64,000 nt of DNA from Nocardioides sp. 1609 (lineage in GTDB: Bacteria > Actinomycetota > Actinomycetes > Propionibacteriales > Nocardioidaceae). The notes under the pieces were generated by a model. That model was not told the origin of the DNA. It worked only from the letters and a program-made list of their open reading frames with translations, and made no database searches. The position numbers were made by a program, and so were the translations under genes. Numbering within the stretch: the stretch's first letter is position 1; every line of letters starts with the position of its first letter. Location: positions 434,001 to 498,000 of the forward strand of contig NZ_SPUJ01000004.1 in assembly GCF_004522105.1 (NCBI RefSeq). The letters run 5' to 3'. Shown piece by piece: positions 25,597-34,563 of this stretch.

Positions 25597-26181
25597 ATGA
25601 TCTCCCTCCGCGCAGCCGCCGTGACCGCCGTCAGCGCCGCCGTCCTGTTGTCGCCGGTGCCGGCGATCGCCGACGGCTACACCCAGGTGGACGCCGTGCG
25701 CGACGTCACCCGGATCGACCTCGACGAGGAGGGCGACGTCACCGGCACGCCCGCACGGGGCGAGTCGGACACCGACATCCGCAGCGTCCGTTTCGACCTC
25801 GGCCCGCGCAGGCTCGTCATCGTCGCGAAGATGCGCTCGATCGGCCCGCGGGTCCGCGTCTTCGGGGTCGTCCGGACGAAGGGGACCACCTACGAGCTGA
25901 TGGTCACGGCTGGTGGTCGCCTGCGGATCGACGACCGCAGCGAGGGACGGCAGACGTGCGAGGGCGCGGTCGCGCGCACCACCCCCGCGACCCGGGCCTA
26001 CCGGGTGGCGGTGCCGACGTCGTGCCTCGGCGACCCGCGCTGGGCGCGCCTCGGGCTCGCCGTGGCGCGCTTCCGGCAGACCGAGTCCGAGTTCTCGGTC
26101 GTGGTCGACGACGTCGCCCGTACCGGCTACCCGAACCCGGACGCCGAGTTCGCGCTCGGCCCGCGCATCACCCGCGGCTGA
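25597..26181 (+). CDS. Secreted protein of unknown function
   Basis: 194 residues with a clear signal peptide (MISLRAAAVTAVSAAVLLSP, cleavage near AIADG). The mature part looks beta-rich: repeated short strands such as VRFDLGPRRLVIVAKM and RVRVFGVVRTKGTTYEL, and one cysteine pair (RQTCEG and PTSCLG). I do not recognise the family; similar small exported proteins are common in actinomycetes. A TACGGT hexamer lies 6 nt before the ATG. The last 14 bp overlap the convergent soxR gene. Confidence 0.75.
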   Translation: MISLRAAAVTAVSAAVLLSPVPAIADGYTQVDAVRDVTRIDLDEEGDVTGTPARGESDTDIRSVRFDLGPRRLVIVAKMRSIGPRVRVFGVVRTKGTTYELMVTAGGRLRIDDRSEGRQTCEGAVARTTPATRAYRVAVPTSCLGDPRWARLGLAVARFRQTESEFSVVVDDVARTGYPNPDAEFALGPRITRG

Positions 26182-26614
26182 CCGGTCGCGGCTCGAGGAG
26201 GACGGCGCCCGCCCCCTGCTCGTGCAGGGTGTCGCCGGGGTTGGTGAGCGCGCAGCTGCGCAGGCTCAGGCAGCCGCAGCCGATGCAGGCGTCGAGCTTG
26301 TCGCGCAACAGCTCGATCCGGCGGATCTGCTCGTCGAGCCGGGGCCGCCAGGCGCGGCTGATCCGGTGCCAGTCCGACTTGGTCGGCGTCCGGCCCTCCG
26401 GCAGCTCGGCCAGCGCGGCGCCGATCTCCTCGAGGCTGAGGCCGACGCGCTGCGCCGTCCGGACGAACGCGACCCGGCGCAGGGTCGACTTGGCGTAGCG
26501 GCGCTGGTTGCCGGTCGTCCGCTCGGAGCCGATCAGGCCGCGTTCCTCGTAGAAGCGGAGCGCGCTCGGCGCGACCCCCGACCGCTCGGCGAGCTGGCCG
26601 ATCGTGAGTGACAT
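26168..26614 (-). CDS. soxR: Redox-sensitive transcription activator SoxR
   Basis: 148 residues. A MerR-type helix-turn-helix (LTIGQLAERSGVAPSALRFYEERGLI) is followed by the dimerisation helix and the [2Fe-2S] cluster motif CIGCGCLSLRSC, which defines SoxR. Oxidation of the cluster by redox-cycling compounds activates transcription. The start ATG follows a minus-strand TACAGT by 6 nt, and a SoxR-box-like palindrome (26627-26644) sits directly upstream of that -10, so autoregulation is likely. In actinomycetes SoxR usually controls a few oxidoreductases or transporters; no other target is evident here. Confidence 0.95.
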   Translation of the reverse strand: MSLTIGQLAERSGVAPSALRFYEERGLIGSERTTGNQRRYAKSTLRRVAFVRTAQRVGLSLEEIGAALAELPEGRTPTKSDWHRISRAWRPRLDEQIRRIELLRDKLDACIGCGCLSLRSCALTNPGDTLHEQGAGAVLLEPRPVSRG

Positions 26615-26626
26615 GGACCGACTGTA

Positions 26627-26644
26627 CTTCGAGTTACCTTGAGG
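26627..26644 (-). promoter_or_regulatory. SoxR box in the soxR promoter
   Basis: The 18-bp sequence CTTCGAGTTACCTTGAGG matches the Escherichia coli SoxR box at 15 of 18 positions. It fills the spacer just upstream of the minus-strand TACAGT -10 (26626-26621), the position where MerR-family activators act. Confidence 0.75.
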
Positions 26645-26696
26645 TTGCCGGTCGTGCGCGATCGGGCTCCCGTGGGCCAGTAGGATGCCTGCGCAC

Positions 26697-26772
26697 GCCG
26701 GTGTAGCTCAGTTGGTAGAGCGCTTCTCTTGTAAAGAAGATGTCGCGGGTTCGACTCCTGTCACCGGCTCCA
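26697..26772 (+). tRNA. tRNA-Thr (anticodon TGT)
   Basis: A complete cloverleaf: acceptor arm GCCGGTG pairing with CACCGGC, D arm TAGCTCAGTTGGTAGAGC, anticodon stem CTTCT/AGAAG with loop CTTGTAA giving anticodon TGT, T loop TTCGACT, discriminator T, and an encoded CCA end. TAGGAT at 26681-26686 is a suitable -10. It reads threonine ACA codons, which are rare in this high-GC DNA. Confidence 0.96.
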
Positions 26773-26810
26773 CCCCTCGCCGAGCCCAGCGGACCGACCG
26801 GGCTCCCGAC

Positions 26811-27662
26811 CTACCGCAGGCGGCGGGCCGCGAAGCGCGGCTCGGTCGAGGCGATCGCGTCCTGGGCGGCCACCAGCTGGATCTCGCGGGTGCCCGCGGC
26901 CAGCGTGGCCTCCAGGACGGCGTAGACCGCGGACGTCGTGAGCTCGAGCGCCCGCGCCGGCGAGCCGGTGCTGCGCAGGTGGGCGAGGTAGAGCGCGGCG
27001 GTCACGTCGCCGCAGCCGTTGGGGGCGATGGGCAGCAGCGGGGTCGTCACGGCCCAGGCGCCGTCGTCCGACACGGCGACGACGTCGAGGGTGTCGGGCT
27101 CGGAGTCACCGTGCAGCACCGAGGTGACCAGGACGTCGCGCGGGCCGGTGGCGCGCACGACGTCGACGGCGGCCAGGACCTCGTCGAGGGTGCCGGTCTC
27201 GCGGTCCGCGAGGAAGTCGAGCTCGAAGTGGTTGGGGGTGACGACGTCGGCGCGGGGCACGACCTGGTCGCGCATGTACTCCGGGATGCCGGGCCTGACG
27301 AACATCCCGCGGCCGCGGTCGCCCATCACGGGGTCGCAGCAGTAGACGGCGGCGGGGTTCAGCTGCTTGACCTTCGCGACGGCGTCGAGGATCACCGCCC
27401 CGACGGCGGGGTCGCCCTGGTAGCCGGACAGGACGGCGTCCGCGGTGCCCAGCACGCCGCGGTCCTCGATGCCCGCGATGACCTCCCGGACGTCGGCCGG
27501 GTCGAGGAGCGGGCCGCGCCAGGCGCCGTACCCGGTGTGGTTGGAGAAGTGCACCGTCAGCACCGGCCACACCTCGTGGCCGAGCCGCTGGAGCGGGAAG
27601 ACCGCCGCGGAGTTGCCGACGTGCCCGTAGGCGACCGAGGACTGGATCGACAGGATCTTCAC
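26811..27662 (-). CDS. pdxY: Pyridoxal kinase PdxY
   Basis: 283 residues from GTG 27662, 6 nt after a minus-strand CACGAT. Ribokinase-type fold: VKILSIQSSVAYGHVGNSAAVFPLQRLG at the N-terminus (first part), YCCDPVMGDRGRGMFV, VTPNHFELDFL, and the catalytic LLPIAPNGCGDVTAALYLAHL with the conserved Gly-Cys-Gly-Asp anion hole and base. It phosphorylates pyridoxal in the vitamin B6 salvage pathway, using ATP. Divergent from the cupin gene. The end lies 38 bp from the tRNA-Thr. Confidence 0.93.
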   Translation of the reverse strand: MKILSIQSSVAYGHVGNSAAVFPLQRLGHEVWPVLTVHFSNHTGYGAWRGPLLDPADVREVIAGIEDRGVLGTADAVLSGYQGDPAVGAVILDAVAKVKQLNPAAVYCCDPVMGDRGRGMFVRPGIPEYMRDQVVPRADVVTPNHFELDFLADRETGTLDEVLAAVDVVRATGPRDVLVTSVLHGDSEPDTLDVVAVSDDGAWAVTTPLLPIAPNGCGDVTAALYLAHLRSTGSPARALELTTSAVYAVLEATLAAGTREIQLVAAQDAIASTEPRFAARRLR

Positions 27663-27696
27663 CGGCCCATCGTGCCAGAGGTGGCACCCTGTCCCC

Positions 27697-28188
27697 ATGT
27701 CGCTTCCCCACGGTCGCCACTACCCGCCCGACACCTACCACGGCACCGACGGCGAGGTGTCGGCCTGGATGCGGCGGGCGGGCGAGCCGGCGGACGTCAC
27801 CTACCGCACCGGCGGCACCTGCGAGTACCTCGCCACCGGCGACCGCACCGAAGGCCGCTTCGGCCTGTACCGGTGGAGCTTCGGCGAGGCCGAGAGCGGG
27901 CCCGACCCGCACTTCCACCGCTCGATCTCCGAGCAGTTCTACGTGCTCTCGGGTGAGGTCCGGCTCTTCGACGGCAACGACTGGACGACCGCCAGGTCCG
28001 GTGACTTCCTCTACGTGCCCGAGGGCGGCCTGCACGGCTTCCGGGGCGGCGGGCGCGCCACGATGCTGCTCATGTTCGCGCCGGGCGGGCCGCGGGAGGA
28101 CTACTTCGAGACGCTGGCGCGGGGCGAGGAGATGAGCGAGGAGCAGCGGGCCGAGTTCATGGTCCGGCACGACACCTACTGGGTGTGA
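27697..28188 (+). CDS. Cupin domain protein
   Basis: 163 residues. A single cupin_2 barrel is centred on residues 60-125: GPDPHFHRSISEQFYVLSGEV carries the His-X-His and Glu metal ligands and DFLYVPEGGLHGFR the last His. A metal-dependent enzyme or small-molecule sensor is likely, but no substrate can be named. ATG 27697 lies 6 nt after CACCCT, a weak -10. It ends 38 bp before the aldo/keto reductase gene and may be co-transcribed with it, although that gene has its own -10 hexamer. Confidence 0.8.
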   Translation: MSLPHGRHYPPDTYHGTDGEVSAWMRRAGEPADVTYRTGGTCEYLATGDRTEGRFGLYRWSFGEAESGPDPHFHRSISEQFYVLSGEVRLFDGNDWTTARSGDFLYVPEGGLHGFRGGGRATMLLMFAPGGPREDYFETLARGEEMSEEQRAEFMVRHDTYWV

Positions 28189-28226
28189 CCGGGCCGGCGT
28201 GATCGACCCTGAGTAGCGTCGGAGCC

Positions 28227-29180
28227 ATGACGGACATGGACTACCGACCCCTCGGCGACTCCGGACTGATGGTCAGCGCGGTCGGCCTCGGCTGCAACGC
28301 CTTCGGCCGCCGGGTCGACCTCGACGGCGTCCGCGGCATCCTGGACGCCGCGACCGACGTCGGGGTCACCCTCCTCGACACCGCCGACATCTACGGCGAC
28401 CCGCCGGGCCGCAGCGAGGAGCTGCTCGGCGAGGCGCTCGACGGGCGCCGCGACGACTTCGTGCTGGCCACCAAGTTCGGCATGGACATGCGCGGGGCCC
28501 ACGGCGAGGACCACGGCGTCCGGGCCTCGCGACGCTACGTGCGCCGCGCGGTCGAGGCGAGCCTGCGCCGGCTCCGCACCGACCACATCGACCTCTACCA
28601 GCTGCACACGCCCGACGAGACCACGCCGATCGAGGAGACCCTGTCGGTGCTCACCGACCTGGTCCGCGAGGGTGCGATCGGCTACCTCGGCTGCTCGAAC
28701 TTCGCCGCGTGGCAGGTCGCGGACGCCGACTGGACCGCCCGCAGCGCCGGCCTGGAGCGTTTCGTCAGCGTGCAGAACCGCTACTCGCTGCTCGACCGGA
28801 CCGTCGAGGACGAGGTGACCCCGGCCTGCGAGCAGTACGGCCTCGGCATCCTGCCGTTCTTCCCGCTCGAGTACGGGCTGCTCACCGGGAAGTACCGGCG
28901 CGGCCAGGCCGCGCCGTCCGGCTCGCGGGCCGCGTCCGCCGCCGCGCCGTGGCTGGAGAGCGCCGACTGGGACCGGATCGAGGCCGTCGAGGCCTACGCC
29001 GCCGCCCGCGACCTCGAGCCGATCGACGTCGCCGTCGCCGGGCTGGCCGCGCAGCCCGCCGTCGCGTCGGTGATCGCCGGCGTCAGCTCGGGCGACCAGG
29101 TGCGCCGCAACGCCGCGACCCTCGCCTGGGAGCCCACCGAGGCCGACCTGGTCGAGCTCGACGAGATCACCACCACCTGA
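28227..29180 (+). CDS. Aldo/keto reductase
   Basis: 317 residues with the AKR (beta/alpha)8 barrel. Catalytic tetrad visible: Asp and Tyr in LLDTADIYGDPPGRSEELLG, Lys in VLATKFG and His in DHIDLYQLH. C-terminal ASVIAGVSSGDQVRRNAATL matches the NADPH-binding segment. It should reduce a carbonyl with NADPH; substrate unknown. Closest to the YajO/PetH-like general AKR group. TAGCGT lies 7 nt before the ATG. The gene converges on ung across a short hairpin (29194-29218). Confidence 0.92.
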   Translation: MTDMDYRPLGDSGLMVSAVGLGCNAFGRRVDLDGVRGILDAATDVGVTLLDTADIYGDPPGRSEELLGEALDGRRDDFVLATKFGMDMRGAHGEDHGVRASRRYVRRAVEASLRRLRTDHIDLYQLHTPDETTPIEETLSVLTDLVREGAIGYLGCSNFAAWQVADADWTARSAGLERFVSVQNRYSLLDRTVEDEVTPACEQYGLGILPFFPLEYGLLTGKYRRGQAAPSGSRAASAAAPWLESADWDRIEAVEAYAAARDLEPIDVAVAGLAAQPAVASVIAGVSSGDQVRRNAATLAWEPTEADLVELDEITTT

Positions 29181-29193
29181 CAGCGGCGTCGCC

Positions 29194-29218
29194 CGGCCGC
29201 GTTCGGTGCGCGCGGCCG
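29194..29218. terminator. Hairpin between convergent aldo/keto reductase and ung genes
   Basis: CGGCCGCG (29194-29201) pairs with CGCGGCCG (29211-29218) around a 9-base loop, 14 bp after the reductase stop. Stem is short and lacks a T tract. Confidence 0.45.
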
Positions 29219-29220
29219 CC

Positions 29221-29940
29221 CTACTCCGTCGTGACCTCCGTCGGGACGCCCAGCGACCAGTCGATCGGGTCGGCCCCGCGCTCGGCGAGCAGCGCGTTGG
29301 TCCGGCTGAACGGGCGCGAGCCGAAGAAGCCGCGCGAGGCCGAGAGCGGGGAGGGGTGCGCCGACTCGACGACCGGCGTCGCTCCGAGCACCGGCTTCAG
29401 CGACTGGGCGTCACGACCCCAGAGGATCGCCACGAACGGCGGGCCCGACTCGGCCCGGGCCACGAGCGCGCGGATGGCGCACTCGGTGACCTCCTCCCAC
29501 CCCCGGCCGCGGTGGGACGCCGGCGTGCCCGGCCGCACGGTCAGCACCCGGTTGAGCAGCATCACGCCCTGGTCGGACCACGCCGTGAGGTCGCCGTGGC
29601 GCGGCGGGACGACGTCCAGGTCGGCCCGGAGCTCGGTGTAGATGTTGACCAGGCTGCGGGGCAGCGGCCAGACGTCGTGCTCGACGGCGAAGCTGAGCCC
29701 GATCGGGTGGCCCGGCGTGGGGTAGGGGTCCTGACCGACGACGAGCACGCGGACGTCGGCCAGGGGTGCCCGGAACGCCCGGAACACGGCGTCGCCGGCC
29801 GGCAGGTAGGGGCGCCCGGCGGCCAGCTCCTCGCGCAGGAAGGTGCCGAGCTGCCCGATCCGGTCCTCGACCGGCGCGAGGGCCTCCGCCCAGTCGGCGG
29901 CCATCAGTCCACGGTCGACGAGTCCCGCCAGTGCGCCCAT
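29221..29940 (-). CDS. ung: Uracil-DNA glycosylase (family 1)
   Basis: 239 residues from ATG 29940. Family 1 signatures are intact: [20 protein letters not shown] with the catalytic Asp, [23 protein letters not shown] and the Leu-intercalation loop [14 protein letters not shown]. It removes uracil from DNA in base excision repair. Its start lies 61 bp beyond the end of the PLP decarboxylase gene in the same direction, so it may belong to the same transcript or have its own promoter. Confidence 0.97.
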   Translation of the reverse strand: MGALAGLVDRGLMAADWAEALAPVEDRIGQLGTFLREELAAGRPYLPAGDAVFRAFRAPLADVRVLVVGQDPYPTPGHPIGLSFAVEHDVWPLPRSLVNIYTELRADLDVVPPRHGDLTAWSDQGVMLLNRVLTVRPGTPASHRGRGWEEVTECAIRALVARAESGPPFVAILWGRDAQSLKPVLGATPVVESAHPSPLSASRGFFGSRPFSRTNALLAERGADPIDWSLGVPTEVTTE

Positions 29941-30001
29941 GCCGCCGACGCTACCGGCGACGGCCGGTCCCGAAGGGGTGGTGGGCTCCCGGACGGCAGC
30001 C

Positions 30002-31510
30002 TCAGCGGCGCTCGGGGACCCGCGCCGGGCGCTGGAGGCGGTCGAGGAACGCGACGAGCACGGCCTCGCGCAGCGCCGGGGCGGCCAGGTCGAGCAGCGC
30101 GTTGACCTCGGCCATCCGGGACGGGAGCGCGAGCCCGCCGTCGGCGCTCTCACCGATCAACCCGGCCGCGGCGAGCAGGCCGTCGAAGTCGTCGTCGCTG
30201 ATCCCGGCCGGGTCGAGGGCCGAGACGAACGCCGCGACGCCGGCGTCGACGACCACCGGTCCGGCGGCCCGTGCCGCCGCGGTCGCCCCGGCGATGGCGG
30301 TCAGGAGCTCGGGCACGTGCGGCCGGGTGGCCGCGCTGACCGACAGGTGCACCGTCGCGGGGTGGCCGGCGTAGGACATCTGGGGCTGCACGTACCAACC
30401 GCGGTCGGCCATCTCGTCGCACAGCGTGAACGGGTCGAGCGTCTCGTCGGTGGCGAGGGCGACCAGCGTCGAGTCGGGCGGGACGACCAGGCGCAGCCCG
30501 GGGATCGGGGCGACGCCGGCCACGATGGCGTCCACGGCCGCGAAGACCTCCTCGGCGAGGCGCTCGTAGCCGGCGTCCCCGATCGACTCGACGACCGCCC
30601 AGGCGCCGGCCAGGGGACCGCCCGACCGGGTCGACTGCAGCGTGGAGTTCAGCATCGTGTACCCCGGCCAGGCAGCGCTCGCGAAGTACTGTGCCCGGCG
30701 CAGCGCCGAGGTGCGGTGCAGCAGGAGGGAGGCGCCCTTCGGGGCGTAGGCGTACTTGTGGAGGTCGACCGAGATCGACGTGACCCCCTCGACCGCGAAG
30801 GTCCACGGCGCGACGTCGCGGCCGAGCCGGCCGGCGTAGGGAAGCACCCAGCCGCCGATGCAGGCGTCGACGTGGCACCGGAGCCCGCGCCCGGCCGCCA
30901 GGGACGCGAGCTCGGTGACCGGGTCGACCACGCCGTGGGCGTACGACGGCGCGCTGGCCACCACCAGCACGGCGCGCTCGCCGAGGTCGTCCAGGGCCCG
31001 TGCCGTCGCGGCGACGTCGGCCCGGAAGTCGGAGCCGACCGGCACGAGCACGGCCTCGACGCCGAAGTAGTGCGCCGCCTTGTGGAAGGCCGCGTGCGCG
31101 GTGTCCGGCAGCACCATCGCCGGGCGCACGACGTCCGGGCGCGCGTCGCGGGCGCCCTGCACGGCCAGCAGCACCGACTCGGTGCCGCCGGAGGTGATCG
31201 TCCCGACGACGGTGTCGGGGGCGTCGAGCAGGCCGGCGGCGAAGCCGACCAGGTCGTTCTCCATCGCCAGCAGGCTCGGGAACGCCGTCGGGTCGAGCCC
31301 GTTGGACCCCGCGAACGCCGCCACCGCCTCGCGACCCACGCGGTCGACGTCGGCGAGACCGGAGTCGTAGACGTAGGCGAGGGTGCGCCCGCCGTGCACC
31401 GGCAGGTCGGCGGCCTGGAGCGTCCGGAGCCGGGCCAGGACGGCGTCCTCGGGGACGGACGGGCCGGTGGTCCGGCCGGTGGTCTGGCCGGTGGTCTGGT
31501 CGGTGGTCAT
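30002..31510 (-). CDS. PLP-dependent group II decarboxylase / sphingosine-phosphate-lyase-like enzyme
   Basis: 502 residues. Fold type I PLP enzyme: [20 protein letters not shown] binds the phosphate, [13 protein letters not shown] carries the pyridine-binding Asp, and [18 protein letters not shown] the Schiff-base lysine. These motifs resemble sphingosine-1-phosphate lyases and L-tyrosine/glutamate decarboxylases. A short N-terminal [11 protein letters not shown] repeat precedes the domain and about 90 extra residues follow it. The start overlaps the stop of the MFS gene (ATGA, 31507-31510), so transporter and enzyme form an operon, suggesting import or export of its substrate. Confidence 0.85.
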   Translation of the reverse strand: MTTDQTTGQTTGRTTGPSVPEDAVLARLRTLQAADLPVHGGRTLAYVYDSGLADVDRVGREAVAAFAGSNGLDPTAFPSLLAMENDLVGFAAGLLDAPDTVVGTITSGGTESVLLAVQGARDARPDVVRPAMVLPDTAHAAFHKAAHYFGVEAVLVPVGSDFRADVAATARALDDLGERAVLVVASAPSYAHGVVDPVTELASLAAGRGLRCHVDACIGGWVLPYAGRLGRDVAPWTFAVEGVTSISVDLHKYAYAPKGASLLLHRTSALRRAQYFASAAWPGYTMLNSTLQSTRSGGPLAGAWAVVESIGDAGYERLAEEVFAAVDAIVAGVAPIPGLRLVVPPDSTLVALATDETLDPFTLCDEMADRGWYVQPQMSYAGHPATVHLSVSAATRPHVPELLTAIAGATAAARAAGPVVVDAGVAAFVSALDPAGISDDDFDGLLAAAGLIGESADGGLALPSRMAEVNALLDLAAPALREAVLVAFLDRLQRPARVPERR

Positions 31511-32874
31511 GCGTGCTCCTGCCGGTCGGCGGTCTGCTGGTCGAGCTCCTCGTCGAGCCGGTAGCGGGCCAGCCACCACAGGCTCGCCACCACGAGCACC
31601 GCGGGCAGCAACGAGAAGCCCAGCGTGATCGCGGTGACGGCGCTGTCGGGCTGGGCGACGTCGCCGGTCGTGCCGGAACGGTAGTCGCCGAGGGCGAGCA
31701 CCAGCGCGAACAGGCCGGGCCCCAGGGCCAGCCCGAGGGTCTCGCCGGCGGTCCAGACCCCGGTGTAGACGCCGGTCCGGTTCTCGCCGGTGGTGTGCGC
31801 GTCGGCGGCCGCCACGTCGGGGAGCATGGCGAGCGGGAAGACCTGGCAGCCGGCGTACCCCACCCCGACCAGCGCGACCGCCGCGAAGACGGCTGCCGCA
31901 GGAGCGACCTGCGCGGTCGCGGCGACGGCGGCGCCGAGCGCCAGCACGAGCGACGCGGCGAGGTAGGCGCGCCGCTTGCCGACGCGCGCGCCGATCGCCG
32001 ACCAGGCCGGGGTCAGCAGCAGCGCGGGGCCCACGAAGCAGACGAAGAGGACGGTCGCGGAGCCGTCGCGACCCAGGACGTCGCCGGCGAGGTAGTCGAC
32101 GCCGGCCAGCATGCAGCCGGTCGCGAGGGCCTGCAGCACGAACGTCGTCAGGAGCAGCCGGAAGTCGCGGGCGCCGGCGACGATCCTCAGCTGGTCGCGC
32201 AGCGTGCCCGGTCCGGGGTCGACCGCGCCGATCGGTGCCCGGCGGGTCCCGCGGTAGGCGCCGACGACGCCGACGAGGATCAGCGCGGCCATCACCAGCC
32301 CCATCACCCGGTAGCCGTCGCGCCCGCCCACGGCGTCGCGGATGACCGGGGCGGTCGCGCCCGCCAGCAGGATGGTGAAGGCGAGGATCGCGACCCGCCA
32401 CGTCATCAGACGGGTGCGCTCGGCGTAGTCGTGGGTGATCTCGGCCGGCATCGCGACGAACGGGACCTGGAAGAAGGCGTAGGCCGAGGCGCACGCCAGG
32501 AACACCACCAGCACCCAGGTCGTCTCGAGGAGCCGGGAGTCCATGTCGGGTCCGGCGAAGAGCAGCGCGAACCCGGCCGCCAGCGCGATCCCGGCCCGGA
32601 GCAGCCACGGCCGCCGCGCACCGCGCGGATCGACGGTCCGGTCGCTGATCCGGCCGGCGACCGGGTTGAGGACGACGTCCCACGCCTTCGGGAGGACGAC
32701 GACCAGACCGGCGAGCACGGCGGCCACCCCGAGCGTGTCGGTGAGGTAGGGCAGCAGCATCAGGCCCGGCACGGTGCCGAAGGCGCCCGTGGCCACCGAC
32801 CCCATGCCGTAACCCACCCGGACCGAGCGGGTCAGCGGTGCCGACGCGGAGGCGGCGGGGGTCGCGGAGGTCAC
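31507..32874 (-). CDS. MFS transporter, glycoside-pentoside-hexuronide (MFS_2) type
   Basis: 455 residues with twelve predicted helices. The N-terminus (YGMGSVATGAFGTVPGLMLLPYLTDTLG), KAWDVVLNPVAGRISDRT and MPAEITHDYAERTRLMTWR match the MFS_2 (GPH) family, symporters for sugars or other solutes. The GTG start is 7 nt after a minus-strand TAGTCT. It is co-transcribed with the PLP decarboxylase, so the transported compound may be an amine or its precursor rather than a sugar; this is inference from context. Confidence 0.88.
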   Translation of the reverse strand: MTSATPAASASAPLTRSVRVGYGMGSVATGAFGTVPGLMLLPYLTDTLGVAAVLAGLVVVLPKAWDVVLNPVAGRISDRTVDPRGARRPWLLRAGIALAAGFALLFAGPDMDSRLLETTWVLVVFLACASAYAFFQVPFVAMPAEITHDYAERTRLMTWRVAILAFTILLAGATAPVIRDAVGGRDGYRVMGLVMAALILVGVVGAYRGTRRAPIGAVDPGPGTLRDQLRIVAGARDFRLLLTTFVLQALATGCMLAGVDYLAGDVLGRDGSATVLFVCFVGPALLLTPAWSAIGARVGKRRAYLAASLVLALGAAVAATAQVAPAAAVFAAVALVGVGYAGCQVFPLAMLPDVAAADAHTTGENRTGVYTGVWTAGETLGLALGPGLFALVLALGDYRSGTTGDVAQPDSAVTAITLGFSLLPAVLVVASLWWLARYRLDEELDQQTADRQEHA

Positions 32875-32910
32875 CCGCCGCAGACTAGAGGGGCAGCGCC
32901 GGGATCGAGG

Positions 32911-33645
32911 TCAGATGCCGCAGGTCGGTGCGCTCCAGCTGCGTCCGGCCCGGATGTCGACGTGCACGTGGTCGTCGTGACCGGGGTAGCCGGGGCCGAA
33001 GATGCCGCCGAACCCGGTGGAGCGGGCGTTCTGTGCGAGCGAGCAGAAGGAGGCGCCGACCAGGTCGATCGCGTTGCCGTAGGTGTGCTGGCCGGTGCCG
33101 CTGCCGCCGACCTGGCGGTCGCAGGCCTGCGAGCGGAAGCCGGAGGTCACGGTCAGGGGCACGTTGCCCATCCGCTGCCGCAGGGCCTCGGCCCGCCACA
33201 TCGCGCGCTTGAGGTTCTCCTTGACCTGGGCCGCCGGGACGGAGCCGCCGCTGTACCCGCCGGCCCCGCAGCCGCCGTCGACCTCGGCGTAGGAGAAGTG
33301 CGCCGGGGTGCAGTCGGCGTCCTGGAGGGCGTAGATCTTCGCGTACGTCGCCGGCCCCGCGACCCCGTCGGCGCCCAGGCCGTGGGCGGACTGGAAGTTG
33401 CGGACCGCTGCGACGGTCTGGGGCCCGTAGCTGCCGTCGATGCCCATGTTGACGCCGTACCCGGCCCACCCCGCGACCCGGACCTGGAGCTCGGCGACGT
33501 CGGCGCCGCTCGCGCCGGAGGACAGGTTCCTGGTCCAGGAGTAGCACTCGTCGGCGTGGGCGGGCGCGGTGGTCGCCGCGGTGACGACGACGACCCCGAA
33601 GAGCGTGAGAGCCAGGGAGGCCAGGAGGGTGCGGAGACGGAGCAT
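32911..33645 (-). CDS. Secreted peptidoglycan-binding M15 peptidase, copy 1
   Basis: 244 residues from ATG 33645 with an AAGGA ribosome binding site. Signal peptide (cleavage near AHADE), then a PG_binding_1 domain (about 35-105; LQVRVAGWAGYGVNMGIDGSYGPQT and NFQSAHGLGADGVAGPATY), then an M15A-type zinc D-Ala-D-Ala carboxypeptidase domain. Zinc ligands: TGQHTYGNAIDLVG (His, Asp) and GHDDHVHVD (His). This resembles the Streptomyces albus G DD-peptidase. It would trim stem peptides of peptidoglycan outside the cell. A near-identical paralogue lies immediately upstream. Confidence 0.92.
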   Translation of the reverse strand: MLRLRTLLASLALTLFGVVVVTAATTAPAHADECYSWTRNLSSGASGADVAELQVRVAGWAGYGVNMGIDGSYGPQTVAAVRNFQSAHGLGADGVAGPATYAKIYALQDADCTPAHFSYAEVDGGCGAGGYSGGSVPAAQVKENLKRAMWRAEALRQRMGNVPLTVTSGFRSQACDRQVGGSGTGQHTYGNAIDLVGASFCSLAQNARSTGFGGIFGPGYPGHDDHVHVDIRAGRSWSAPTCGI

Positions 33646-33734
33646 GAGGGTGTCCTTCCGTGGGGGTGCCGGTGCTCCCACCCTCCACCGGGCAGCACCG
33701 CGTCGGTACGGAGGTTTCCCTCGACGGTCGCTGC

Positions 33735-34469
33735 TCAGACGCCGCAGCTCGGCGCGGCCCAGTAGGAGGGGGAGCGCAGGTCGACGTGCACGTGGTCGTC
33801 GTGGTCCGGGAAGCCCGGGCCGAGGATGCCGCCGTAGCCGGTGGTGGTGGCGGTCTGCGCCAGGCTGCAGAAGTCGTGGCCGACCAGGTCGAGGGCGTTG
33901 CCGTAGGTGTGCTGACCCGAGCCGCTACCACCGACCGCGACGTCGCAGGACGCCGACCGGAAGCCGTCGGTGACGGTGAGCGGGTGGTTGCCGAGCCGTT
34001 GCCGCAGGGCCTCGGCGCGCCACATCGAGCGCTCCAGGTTCTCCCTGACCGTGGCCTCGTCGACGGAGCCACCCGCGAACCCGCCGGCACCGCAGTTCTG
34101 GCTGACCTCGGCCCACGAGAAGTGGGCGGTGGAGCAGTCGGCGTTCTGCAGCTCGTAGATCGCCTCGAAGGTCGCCTGGCCCGCGACGCCGTCCGCGGCC
34201 AGGCCGTGAGCGGACTGGAACCCCTTGACCGCCTGGGTGGTCTGCGGTCCGAACTCGCCGTCGATGGCCATGTTGGTGCCGTTGCCGATCCAGCCGGCGA
34301 CGCGCGTCTGCAGCTCGGCGACCTCGGGTCCGCTCGCTCCCTCGGCCAGGCTGCCGCTCCAGGAGTAGCACTCGTCGGCGTGCGCCGGGGGCGACGTGGC
34401 GGCGCTGACGCCGACGACGCCGGTCGTGGTGAGGGCGAGCGCGGCGAGGGCTGCGCGCATGCGGTACAT
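33735..34469 (-). CDS. Secreted peptidoglycan-binding M15 peptidase, copy 2
   Basis: 244 residues, exactly the length of the neighbouring copy and with the same domain order: signal peptide to AHADE, PG_binding_1 (MAIDGEFGPQTTQAV, FQSAHGLAADGVAG), and M15A domain with SGQHTYGNALDLVG and DHDDHVHVD zinc motifs. By eye, roughly two thirds of positions agree with copy 1, so this is a tandem duplication that has diverged. It has its own GGAAGGA ribosome binding site. The gap between the copies is 89 bp. Confidence 0.92.
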   Translation of the reverse strand: MYRMRAALAALALTTTGVVGVSAATSPPAHADECYSWSGSLAEGASGPEVAELQTRVAGWIGNGTNMAIDGEFGPQTTQAVKGFQSAHGLAADGVAGQATFEAIYELQNADCSTAHFSWAEVSQNCGAGGFAGGSVDEATVRENLERSMWRAEALRQRLGNHPLTVTDGFRSASCDVAVGGSGSGQHTYGNALDLVGHDFCSLAQTATTTGYGGILGPGFPDHDDHVHVDLRSPSYWAAPSCGV

Positions 34470-34563
34470 GGGTCGGTCCTTCCGGTGGGAGGCGGTGCAC
34501 CTCCACCCTCCGCGTCCCGGTGCCGCCCCGAAACCGGGGTAACCCTCGGTGCCCGGAACGGCG

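Noticed and set aside
26697..26772. Integration site of a mobile element at tRNA-Thr
   Set aside because: No integrase, no repeated tRNA 3' end and no change of base composition was seen on either side.
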